A stretch of DNA of 64,000 nt from Oscillospiraceae bacterium (GTDB taxonomy: Bacteria > Bacillota > Clostridia > Oscillospirales > Ruminococcaceae): positions 33,809-97,808 of the forward strand of contig JALFVE010000038.1 in assembly GCA_022787085.1 (NCBI GenBank), given 5' to 3'. Below the pieces are notes generated by a model that made no database searches, was not told the origin of the DNA, and was given only the letters and a program-made list of their open reading frames with translations. Positions 1 to 6,099 of this stretch are shown piece by piece (the first letter of the stretch is position 1; each line of letters begins with the position of its first letter). The translations under genes were made by a program, and so were the position numbers.

Positions 1-1
1 T

Positions 2-664
2 ATTAACGGGGTATATTCAAAGCTTGAGGGCAAAGCAGTGCCTGTTGATGTTTACTCAACCCTGAGCGCCAATAAGGACAGCTATATTTATTACCGAACG
101 GATCATCACTGGACCACAAGAGGAGCGTTTCTTGCATATATTGCTGCCGCAAGAAAGATGGATATCCTGCCCCTTTCCGAGGCGGATTATGACATTGACC
201 ATGCCTCGGATTCCTTCAAGGGAACCTTCTATTCAAAGGTGCTTTATGAGGGGATCGAGCCTGACAGCCTTGATATCTGGCTCCCTGCGGAAGGAGGAGA
301 GGAGCCTGAGGTGGAGATATATTCTCAGTTCGGCGAAGCCCCTGAGCTGCATGAGGGAATGTATTTCCGTGAATACCTTGATGTGAAGGACAAATACAGC
401 ACATTTTTCGGCACAAATCAGCCCATGGTGACTATCCGCACAGGAAACGAGGGAGAGAAGCTTCTTGTTTTCAAGGACAGCTATGCCCACTGCTTCGTGC
501 CCTTTATGACCGAGCATTTCAGCGAGATAACCATGGTGGATCTGCGCTATATTCAGATGTCATATAAGGATATAATCGACGTATCCAAGTATGACAAGGT
601 GATGTTTCTTTATAATGCCTCGACCTTTATGTCGGACAGAAATATGAAAAAGCTGATGTACTGA
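2..664 (+). CDS. DHHW-family protein, 5' truncated by window edge
   Basis: The reading frame is open from base 2, so the gene starts upstream of the window; the internal GTG at 38 is not a start. The visible 220 residues carry the signature YRTDHHWTTRGAF, which is the DHHW motif of a family related to AlgX/AlgJ-type SGNH-like O-acetylation proteins that act on cell-surface polysaccharide. A second conserved block, LLVFKDSYAHCFVPF, sits near the C-terminus and contains the D-S pair typical of the catalytic region. In Firmicutes such genes usually sit next to an MBOAT acyltransferase; that neighbour would lie outside the window. The family call is firm, but the substrate is unknown. Confidence 0.8.
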   Translation: MNGVYSKLEGKAVPVDVYSTLSANKDSYIYYRTDHHWTTRGAFLAYIAAARKMDILPLSEADYDIDHASDSFKGTFYSKVLYEGIEPDSLDIWLPAEGGEEPEVEIYSQFGEAPELHEGMYFREYLDVKDKYSTFFGTNQPMVTIRTGNEGEKLLVFKDSYAHCFVPFMTEHFSEITMVDLRYIQMSYKDIIDVSKYDKVMFLYNASTFMSDRNMKKLMY

Positions 665-667
665 TGG

Positions 668-698
668 GTGGTGACGCTCTGAAAGGGGGCGTCACCCG
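668..698 (+). terminator. hairpin after the DHHW gene
   Basis: GGTGACGC (670-677) pairs with GCGTCACC (689-696) just after the stop codon. No T-run follows, so this may be a weak or factor-assisted terminator or only a 3' stabilising hairpin. Confidence 0.35.
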
Positions 699-735
699 CT
701 TGCGATTTGAAGGTCAGTAATCATGAAATAAGCAC

Positions 736-765
736 AAAAAAACAGCCCCGAATAGATCGGGGCTG
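736..765 (-). terminator. intrinsic terminator of the small RNA
   Basis: CAGCCCCG (743-750) pairs with CGGGGCTG (758-765), and the minus strand then runs into seven T (742-736). It ends the candidate 6S-like RNA. Confidence 0.85.
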
Positions 766-933
766 AAAAGCTTTAAGTAAATACCGCCTTGCCGCCATGT
801 GGCGAATAAAACCCGCACAAAGCAGGTGGGCAACAGCCCTTTGGTTTCACGCTCCCTGCGTCCGTTGGTCCGCACATCTAATGCGGCGGGAGGTCTGCAA
901 TCCACCAAAGGAGACCGAATCCCTATAAAAAAG
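736..933 (-). ncRNA. ssrS: candidate 6S-like small RNA
   Basis: A roughly 198-base minus-strand transcript is bounded by a promoter (-10 TATAAT at 945-940) and a strong intrinsic terminator (stem 743-750/758-765 followed by seven U). No coding frame fits. The folded order is long-range pairing CCTTTGGT with ACCAAAGG, inside it CTCCC with GGGAG around an open bubble and a CCGCA/TGCGG hairpin, then a GCCCACCTG hairpin. The length, the bubble within a long rod and the CCCACCTG-type 3' hairpin resemble 6S RNA, the RNA polymerase mimic. I recognise this by architecture rather than by alignment, so another unnamed small RNA remains possible. Confidence 0.5.
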
Positions 934-939
934 TGTTGG

Positions 940-968
940 ATTATAAAACCACACTTTATCGGTCAAGG
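940..968 (-). promoter_or_regulatory. sigma-A promoter of the small RNA
   Basis: On the minus strand there is a perfect TATAAT (945-940) with CCTTGA 17 bases upstream (TTGACC at 15). The predicted start is near 933. Confidence 0.65.
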
Positions 969-1081
969 CAGAATTTCTTTCTGTAATTGTAGTATATCAC
1001 AATCAAGGCGAAAAATCAATATTAATTTCTGTTAATTTTATACCCTTTAATTTGTAGAAATACTATAAAAAATCGGGATCA

Positions 1082-1381
1082 TTACTCGTAGGTCTCGGAA
1101 AGTCTGTCCATAAAGATCTGTCCGATCCTTTCGTACTCTTCATCATCTTCGATGGTGGCAAGTGTTTCCTCGCCGTTTTCATCTTCCTCGCTGCGGAGAA
1201 CAACAAGCTCTGTGTCTGCCTCTACCATTTCCTCAGGATTCTCATAGTAGGGAACAAGTGCATAGTAAAGCTCTCCGTCCTCGGATTCGTAGGTATCCAT
1301 CAGTTCGAAGGTCTGCTCAACGCCGTCCTCATCAACCAAGGTGTAGAGATCAGCGCCCAGATCATCAAATTTTTCAGCCAT
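1082..1381 (-). CDS. DUF1292 family protein
   Basis: This is a 99-residue, very acidic protein with the DUF1292 pattern: a short beta-rich core (DLYTLVDEDGVEQTFELMDT, then YYALVPYY) followed by a run of Glu/Asp ending in a YERIGQIF-like helix. Homologues of this length are common in Firmicutes (YrzB type), often near the Holliday-junction resolvase gene, and have no established function. An AGGAGG ribosome site lies eight bases before the ATG. It is monocistronic here, with its own promoter at 1492-1464. The cytoplasmic location is inferred from the lack of any signal or membrane segment. Confidence 0.88.
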   Translation of the reverse strand: MAEKFDDLGADLYTLVDEDGVEQTFELMDTYESEDGELYYALVPYYENPEEMVEADTELVVLRSEEDENGEETLATIEDDEEYERIGQIFMDRLSETYE

Positions 1382-1463
1382 TTCCGAAACCTCCTGTATT
1401 TATTTAGTATTGGTGAATGCTGCGCCTTGTCATTATATTCCTCGGGACAGCCTCAACATTTTT

Positions 1464-1492
1464 ATTTTACCACTTTTTAGCTAAATTGTCAA
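1464..1492 (-). promoter_or_regulatory. sigma-A promoter of the DUF1292 gene
   Basis: Minus strand TTGACA (1492-1487), a 17-base spacer, then TAAAAT (1469-1464). Confidence 0.7.
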
Positions 1493-1551
1493 TGTCAATA
1501 ATTCATAAAAATGTTGCACAAAAGATATGCACTATTTTATTCAAAAAACTA

Positions 1552-1580
1552 TTGACTTTTGCTAAAGGGTGTGGTATATT
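1552..1580 (+). promoter_or_regulatory. sigma-A promoter of the large RNA unit
   Basis: TTGACT (1552-1557), a spacer of exactly 17 bases, then TATATT (1575-1580). The predicted start is near 1587. No credible coding gene follows for 1.4 kb. Confidence 0.8.
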
Positions 1581-1707
1581 ATTATCAAGGAAAGGGAAAC
1601 AACCAAGAAAGTAAGCCGAAGGGCTGAAGGGGTTTCCGGTTCCCGAGAACAGCAGGCTTTCTGAATGAAAGTATTCTGCAAAAGGTTTGGAAAGGAAGGC
1701 GAGTCCG

Positions 1708-1782
1708 ATGGCTGACGTTACAGAGCAGCAGTTTTTACAGGGAATGTCAAATAGCGGCTCGTTTTTACGGAAGGGCTTTTGA
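1708..1782 (+). other. possible 24-codon ORF inside the large RNA
   Basis: An ATG placed eight bases after GGAAGG opens a 24-residue frame beginning MADVTEQQFLQ and ending FLRKGF. It is the longest of seven short frames that start at the ATGG of the repeated motif. The other six stop after two to seven codons, so translation of this one is doubtful. Confidence 0.2.
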
Positions 1783-1884
1783 GAAAAATCATGGGGAGTT
1801 TAAAGGCAGAACGGTTTTGAACGTCCACTCCCGTTTTTAAAACGATTGGTTTTTCAAGGTCTTAAAGGTCGAAAATGTTGCGAG

Positions 1885-1918
1885 CCGCAGTCATCACAGA
1901 ATGATATGCGGATTTTTT
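1885..1918 (+). terminator. internal terminator-like hairpin in the large RNA
   Basis: CCGCA (1885-1889) pairs with TGCGG (1907-1911), with an inner TCAT/ATGA stem, and is followed by six T (1913-1918). A related hairpin without the T-run recurs at about 2077-2101, which shows that this part of the RNA is duplicated too. Confidence 0.55.
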
Positions 1919-1922
1919 ATAC

Positions 1923-1994
1923 TCTCTTTACTGTGACGGACATTCCCAAGAATTTAGGAAAGGGTTAATTCCGATGGAGTAAAGAGATTTTTTT
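1923..1994 (+). terminator. second internal terminator-like hairpin
   Basis: TCTCTTTACT (1923-1932) is perfectly complementary to AGTAAAGAGA (1978-1987) and is followed by seven T. The 45-base loop contains one copy of the repeated GGAA...TTCCGATGG motif (1957-1977), so motif pairing and terminator formation could be coupled. Confidence 0.5.
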
Positions 1995-2109
1995 CGGGCT
2001 TATGTGACAGTGAGGACGGGTGACAGTTAAGACTTCGGCTCCGCAGTCCGCCGGTGTCGGGATGTGATTCCCCCGATCCGCAGTGACATTTCAAATGCGG
2101 ATGCTTAAA

Positions 2110-2366
2110 ATCCGAAAGGGTTGATCGCTATGAAAATGAGGTATTATCTTAGAATTTCGTAGGATTGGAGTGAGTCCGACAGGTAAGTGATTGTACCGCA
2201 TAAGTGCTGAAAAGCGGCGGCAGGATTAAATTATCCGAAGGGATCTGATCATTATGATTACGAGAGGTTTTCACGATCTGAATATCTGATTATCAAACCA
2301 AGGGAGTGAGTCCGACAGGTAAGTGATTATACCGCATGAACGCTGAAAGGCGGCGGCAGGATATTA
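2110..2366 (+). repeat. two diverged tandem units of about 125-135 bases
   Basis: Unit one (about 2110-2230) and unit two (about 2231-2366) share the order TCCGAA(A)GGG, a GATC-TATGA stretch, GGAGTGAGTCCGACAGG, GTAAGTGATT(G/A)TACCGCAT, GCTGAAA and GCGGCGGCAGGAT. Identity is high in the 60 bases from the GGAG motif onward and lower before it. A partial third unit continues to about 2445. Confidence 0.75.
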
Positions 2367-2493
2367 AGTAAAGCTCGAAAGAGATGATTTATATGATGAG
2401 GACAGGCTTTACCAAATACTAAGCTTATAGGAGTGAGTCCGATGGCATGATATGTGCCCTGTGTCCGATGAGGACGGTTGTATAAAAAATCTG

Positions 2494-2716
2494 AGATATG
2501 GAGAGAGTCCGATGGAAAAGTAGGTTTTCTTCACCAATTCAAATTTATTGATCGGGAGTGTTTCCAATGGCATTATCTGATTGCCCTTGAAATTTAAATC
2601 TTACGATATGGAGATTGGTCCGATGGAAAGTTAAGCTATGATTTTTCTGTCAAAATTCTTAATGTCCGGAGTGATTCCAATGGATTAACGGCGAGCAAAG
2701 CCGGCTGACGATTGAT
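2494..2716 (+). repeat. 110-base tandem duplication within the large RNA
   Basis: The pair GATATGGAGAGAGTCCGATG (from 2495) and GGGAGTGTTTCCAATGG (2554) is repeated 110-113 bases on as GATATGGAGATTGGTCCGAT (from 2605) and CGGAGTGATTCCAATGG (2667). Each 110-base unit thus holds two motif copies about 55 bases apart. Confidence 0.7.
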
Positions 2717-2887
2717 TCGGCATGAAAGTGCTTTATTATAGATAGGCTTTTTAAGTACTGTACTACTGTAATTGATATACGAAATGAGTGATGAGATATG
2801 AAAATTATCACCGAACGCCGAATGAATGCTATGTTTTGAAATACAGGGAGTGAGTCCGCCTAACTATTGAATTAAATATCGGTTATC

Positions 2888-2921
2888 GGGAGTCCTGCAG
2901 TGTCTTGCGGGACTCCTTTTT
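2888..2921 (+). terminator. intrinsic terminator of the large RNA
   Basis: GGGAGTCC pairs with GGGACTCC-type bases across a short loop (about 2889-2916) and is followed by five T. It closes the unit before the MATE gene promoter. Confidence 0.85.
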
Positions 2922-2979
2922 ATTTATTTTGTGCTTATCTAATTATCAATAGTATTGAAATATCCGATTCATATTTATT

Positions 2980-2988
2980 TGCTATAAT
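2980..2988 (+). promoter_or_regulatory. extended -10 promoter of the MATE gene
   Basis: TGCTATAAT (2980-2988) is a TGn-extended -10 box; no good -35 lies 17 bases upstream. It separates the transporter gene from the upstream RNA unit. Confidence 0.5.
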
Positions 2989-3025
2989 TACGTTTGTATA
3001 TTAAAAAATGCGGAGGTAGTTGGTT

Positions 3026-4393
3026 TTGAACAGCAGGGCTGTGGATATTTTTGAAAATGCACCCGTTCCCAAGGCGGTGCTGGTTAACATTGTTCCGAGC
3101 ATTATCAGTATGCTTATGGTGCTGGTTTACAATCTGGCGGACACCTTTTTTATCAGCCAGACTAAGGACGCTTATATGGTTGCGGCGGTTTCTCTTGCAA
3201 CTCCCGCTTTTCTGCTCTTTATGGCGGTGGGTATGCTGTTCGGTATCGGCGGAACATCCCTTATTTCAAGGCTTCTGGGTGAGGGCAAAAAGGACAAGGC
3301 TTTGCACGCCTGCTCCTTTTGCTTCTGGACGGGGGCGGCTGTCGGAATACTGGGTATGCTTCTGATATTTTTTGCTGCGGAGCCTGTGGCGAAGATCGTA
3401 GGCGCAACGCCTGACACTGAGGCTTATGTTGTGGAATATCTGAGGATAGTTTCCTTCGGTATCCCTTTTCTTGTTATCGGAAATGCTTTCAGCTCCATTA
3501 TCCGTGCGGAGGGAAAGGCAAGCAAGGCTATGGCTGGCATGATCATCGGTAATCTTGCCAACATTATCCTTGACCCTATTATGATACTCGGAATGGGCAT
3601 GAATGTTGGCGGTGCGGCGGCTGCCACTACTATCGGAAATGTGCTTGCGGCTCTGTTTTACATATTCCATTTTGTCAGCGGAAAATCTATGCTTTCCATC
3701 AGCCCGAAGCTTTACAAGGCGGGGGACGGAATTGCTGCGGGAGTGCTTGCTATCGGCGTTCCCGCTTCCCTTAACAGTATGCTTATGAGCACCTCAAATG
3801 TGGTCATCAATAATCTTATGACCCATCACGGGGATATGGCTGTGGCGGGTCTGGGCGTTGCCATGAAGGTCAATATGATCGCTGTTATGCTGCTTATCGG
3901 TCTGGGTACGGGTATTCAGCCCCTGCTCGGCTATAATTTCGGTGCGGGCAACAGGCAGAGATTCAAGGATATCCTTAAATTTTCCCTTATCCTTGCGGTT
4001 TCCCTCAGCATAGTCATGACTGTTATCTGCTATGCATGGGCGGGTCCTATGGTCAGCGCTTTCCTTGAGGAGCCCAGCGCCTTTGATTTCGGTATGCAGT
4101 TTGCACGGATCTACATTATTTCGGGTCCGATCCTGGGCGTGCTTTTTGTGATGATAAACACCATTCAGTCCATGGGTGCGGCGATACCCTCGCTTATTCT
4201 GTCGATCAGCCGTCAGGGTCTGCTTTTTATGCCTGTGCTGTTTATTTTCAATGCTGTTTTCGGAACGGCTCGTTCCCTTGCGATGGCTCAGCCTGTTACC
4301 GATTATCTTGCAGCGACCCTTGCAGTTATTCTTGCTGTTATTTCCTTTAAGAAGTATTTCAAGGAGAGAAATGCGGAGAATGAGGAAACATAA
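3026..4393 (+). CDS. MATE family efflux transporter
   Basis: This is a 455-residue inner-membrane protein with about twelve hydrophobic segments arranged as two MATE repeats. Typical marks are PSIISMLMVLVYNLADTFFI near residue 25 and GTGIQPLLGYNFGAGN near residue 295, which is the MATE hallmark for Na+ or H+ driven export of cationic drugs or metabolites. The family's usual length is about 450, so the gene is complete. I place the start at the TTG at 3026, nine bases after GGAGG (3012-3016); an upstream in-frame TTG at 3020 is too close to that site. The gene is monocistronic. The substrate cannot be read from sequence. Confidence 0.92.
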   Translation: MNSRAVDIFENAPVPKAVLVNIVPSIISMLMVLVYNLADTFFISQTKDAYMVAAVSLATPAFLLFMAVGMLFGIGGTSLISRLLGEGKKDKALHACSFCFWTGAAVGILGMLLIFFAAEPVAKIVGATPDTEAYVVEYLRIVSFGIPFLVIGNAFSSIIRAEGKASKAMAGMIIGNLANIILDPIMILGMGMNVGGAAAATTIGNVLAALFYIFHFVSGKSMLSISPKLYKAGDGIAAGVLAIGVPASLNSMLMSTSNVVINNLMTHHGDMAVAGLGVAMKVNMIAVMLLIGLGTGIQPLLGYNFGAGNRQRFKDILKFSLILAVSLSIVMTVICYAWAGPMVSAFLEEPSAFDFGMQFARIYIISGPILGVLFVMINTIQSMGAAIPSLILSISRQGLLFMPVLFIFNAVFGTARSLAMAQPVTDYLAATLAVILAVISFKKYFKERNAENEET

Positions 4394-4408
4394 ATTTTAT
4401 AAAAATAC

Positions 4409-4437
4409 TTGACAATTGCGAAATTCTGTGATACACT
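4409..4437 (+). promoter_or_regulatory. sigma-A promoter of the leader-rtcB unit
   Basis: TTGACA (4409-4414), 17 bases, TACACT (4432-4437). The transcript would cover the 28-codon ORF, the terminator and, by read-through, rtcB. Confidence 0.75.
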
Positions 4438-4484
4438 TGTTATCAGGCTGATAGGCTTACTTATTTTGAAATTTTTGAAAGGAG

Positions 4485-4569
4485 GCGGACAACATGACCA
4501 AAGCTTATTTTATGATACATAATAATTTTATATGCGGTTATAAACGGCTGAGTATGGAAATTTGTCCGC
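4485..4569 (+). promoter_or_regulatory. long-range inverted repeat sequestering the leader ribosome site
   Basis: GCGGACAA (4485-4492) overlaps the end of the AAAGGAGG ribosome site and is perfectly complementary to TTGTCCGC (4562-4569) at the 3' end of the small ORF. Pairing would hide the start region; translation to the end would open it. Confidence 0.55.
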
Positions 4570-4580
4570 TGTCTTTTTAA
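4494..4580 (+). CDS. 28-residue leader peptide candidate upstream of rtcB
   Basis: The ATG lies eight bases after AAAGGAGG, one of the strongest ribosome sites in the window. The frame encodes 28 residues beginning MTKAYFMIHNNF and ending ICPLSF. It is too short for domain recognition and has no signal peptide; it contains two Cys and several aromatic residues. It has its own promoter and is followed at once by an intrinsic terminator and then rtcB. That order, together with the inverted repeat around the ORF, fits a regulatory leader peptide better than a stand-alone protein. I do not recognise the sequence. Confidence 0.5.
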   Translation: MTKAYFMIHNNFICGYKRLSMEICPLSF

Positions 4581-4603
4581 TATCTGCGGATAGATAGCTT
4601 TTG

Positions 4604-4636
4604 TGCGCTCCCGTTTATTCGGGGGCGCATTTTTTA
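4604..4636 (+). terminator. intrinsic terminator between leader ORF and rtcB
   Basis: TGCGCTCCCG (4604-4613) pairs with CGGGGGCGCA (4620-4629), followed by six T. It sits 30 bases before the rtcB start and could act as an attenuator. Confidence 0.85.
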
Positions 4637-4666
4637 TTGACATAACATTTTTGAAAGGATAACATT

Positions 4667-5875
4667 ATGATCGAATTACAGGGAAAGTACAATAAGGCAA
4701 AGGTTTTTACAGATGTGATCGACTCCGCCTCCATGGCACAGATAATCGAGCTTTGCAGTCAGGAATTTACCGTCGGTGAGCAGATAAGAATGATGCCCGA
4801 TGTTCATGCGGGGATGGGCTGCGTTATAGGTACGACCATGACCGTTTCGGACAGGATAGTTCCGAATCTGGTGGGTGTGGATATCGGCTGCGGCATGGAG
4901 ACGGTTCGAATTAAGGAAAAGCACATTGAGCTTAGTCAGCTTGACAAGCTTATTTATGCGAAGATACCTTCGGGTTTTGCTGTCCGCAGCGTTCCTCACA
5001 AGCTTTGCGAGGAGATCGACATATGCTCGCTTAGGTGCGCCGAAAAGATAGATCTTCGCAGAGCCGAGCGTTCTCTCGGCACTCTCGGCGGCGGAAATCA
5101 CTTTATCGAGGCAGATAAAGGAGAGAACGGCATTTACATTGTCATTCACAGCGGTTCCCGTCATCTGGGTGTGGAGGTTGCGAAATATTATCAGGAGGAA
5201 GGCTACAGGCAGCTTAATAATGCGGGAAAGGAGGCTGTAAATGAGCTTATTGACAGTCTCAAGGCGCAGGGCAGGCAGACTGAGATACGCAGGGAGCTTA
5301 AAAAGCTGGAAAACACCAAGCGGACGGTGATACCGAAGCACCTTGCTTATGTCAGCGGACAGCTTTTTAAGGACTACATTCACGATATGAAGATCGTTCA
5401 GAAATACGCTGCTCTGAACAGAAGAGCTATGATGGACGAGATCGTCAAGGGCATGAAGCTGACGGTGGAGGAGCAGTTCACCACTATTCACAACTATATC
5501 GACACCGAGAATATGATACTCAGAAAGGGGGCTGTTTCCGCTCAGGCGGGGGAAAAGCTCATTATCCCCATCAATATGCGGGACGGCAGCCTTATCTGCA
5601 TCGGTAAGGGCAATCCCGACTGGAATTATTCCGCTCCCCATGGTGCGGGCAGGCTTATGAGCAGGGGAGAGGCGAAGGAGAGCTTCACTGTCAGCGAATT
5701 TAAAAAGCAGATGGCTGGAATTTATACCACCTCTGTGGGAAGAGGCACTCTTGACGAATGTCCCATGGCATACAAGGGAATGAACGATATTCTTGACAAT
5801 ATCGGTGACACTGCCGAGGTTTTTGAAATTATTAAGCCTATTTACAATTTCAAGGCGGGTGCGGAAGAAGAGTAA
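4667..5875 (+). CDS. rtcB: RNA-splicing ligase RtcB
   Basis: RtcB joins RNA 2',3'-cyclic phosphate or 3'-phosphate ends to 5'-hydroxyl ends using GTP and Mn2+, for RNA repair. The 402 residues hold all the signature blocks: PDVHAGMGCVIGTTM (44-58), VGVDIGCGMETV (69-80), GTLGGGNHFIE (138-148), HSGSRHLG (161-168) and SAPHGAGR (322-329), where His325 corresponds to the guanylylated histidine. The start follows GAAAGGA. No strong promoter of its own is visible: TTGACA with TAACAT at 4637-4665 would place the transcript start inside the gene. Expression therefore probably depends on read-through of the terminator at 4604. No archease, PrfH or RtcA gene is adjacent. The length is typical of the short bacterial RtcB form. 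Confidence 0.95.
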   Translation: MIELQGKYNKAKVFTDVIDSASMAQIIELCSQEFTVGEQIRMMPDVHAGMGCVIGTTMTVSDRIVPNLVGVDIGCGMETVRIKEKHIELSQLDKLIYAKIPSGFAVRSVPHKLCEEIDICSLRCAEKIDLRRAERSLGTLGGGNHFIEADKGENGIYIVIHSGSRHLGVEVAKYYQEEGYRQLNNAGKEAVNELIDSLKAQGRQTEIRRELKKLENTKRTVIPKHLAYVSGQLFKDYIHDMKIVQKYAALNRRAMMDEIVKGMKLTVEEQFTTIHNYIDTENMILRKGAVSAQAGEKLIIPINMRDGSLICIGKGNPDWNYSAPHGAGRLMSRGEAKESFTVSEFKKQMAGIYTTSVGRGTLDECPMAYKGMNDILDNIGDTAEVFEIIKPIYNFKAGAEEE

Positions 5876-5927
5876 TGAAAATCGCCCCGATTATTTGATA
5901 GATCGGGGCGTGAAAAGAGGTGATTTT

Positions 5928-6098
5928 ATGGAAAAATATGTATCTGTTGATAAGATGAGCAAGAAAAAGCGTGCCGAATATTTCAAAAGACAGCGTAAAG
6001 GCTGGGGAGGCTTATCTCCCGTGACGAGAGTGCCTGCCGCAAAGGGGGCTTACAGCAGAGCCAAGGCAAAGGCGGCTGCCATGAGAGAGATGATATAA
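5928..6098 (+). CDS. small basic protein downstream of rtcB (hypothetical)
   Basis: The frame encodes 56 residues, rich in Lys, Arg and Ala, with a central GWGGLSPVTRVP segment and an AYSRAKAKAAAMRE helix. The ATG follows AAAAGAGGTGATTTT, a good ribosome site. It begins 52 bases after rtcB; a hairpin CGCCCCGAT/ATCGGGGCG (5883-5909) without a T-run lies between, so co-transcription is likely. The strong positive charge and small size suggest nucleic-acid or ribosome binding, but that is inference. I recognise no family. Confidence 0.65.
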   Translation: MEKYVSVDKMSKKKRAEYFKRQRKGWGGLSPVTRVPAAKGAYSRAKAKAAAMREMI

Positions 6099-6099
6099 C

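Larger units (their letters stand above)
1587..2921 (+). ncRNA. large repeat-bearing, probably noncoding transcript (unrecognised)
   Basis: This is a 1.3 kb stretch with a strong promoter at its head and an intrinsic terminator at its tail, and without a plausible protein gene in any frame. It carries about ten copies of a motif of the form GGAG-N4/5-TCCGATGG, beginning at 1694, 1957, 2167, 2303, 2430, 2500, 2555, 2610, 2668 and 2847. The GGA and TCC halves are kept in every copy while the bases between them vary. Many local hairpins are visible, for example 1597-1608/1656-1663, GGGAGT/ACTCCC around 1795-1831, and CCGC/GCGG in the units at 2167 and 2303. Two internal terminator-like hairpins at 1885-1918 and 1923-1994 suggest premature ends or processed parts. 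It matches none of the large RNA families I know by sequence (OLE, GOLLD, ROOL, HEARO). Confidence 0.6.

Noticed and set aside
714..1035. Short frames of 64 and 78 codons
   Set aside because: They overlap the candidate small RNA and its promoter, and lack ribosome sites.
2167..2366. T-box or hammerhead-ribozyme pattern in the large RNA (TACCGCAT, CTGAAA, CCGATGAGGAC)
   Set aside because: Only fragments of the consensus are present and the required stems and core bases are not all there.
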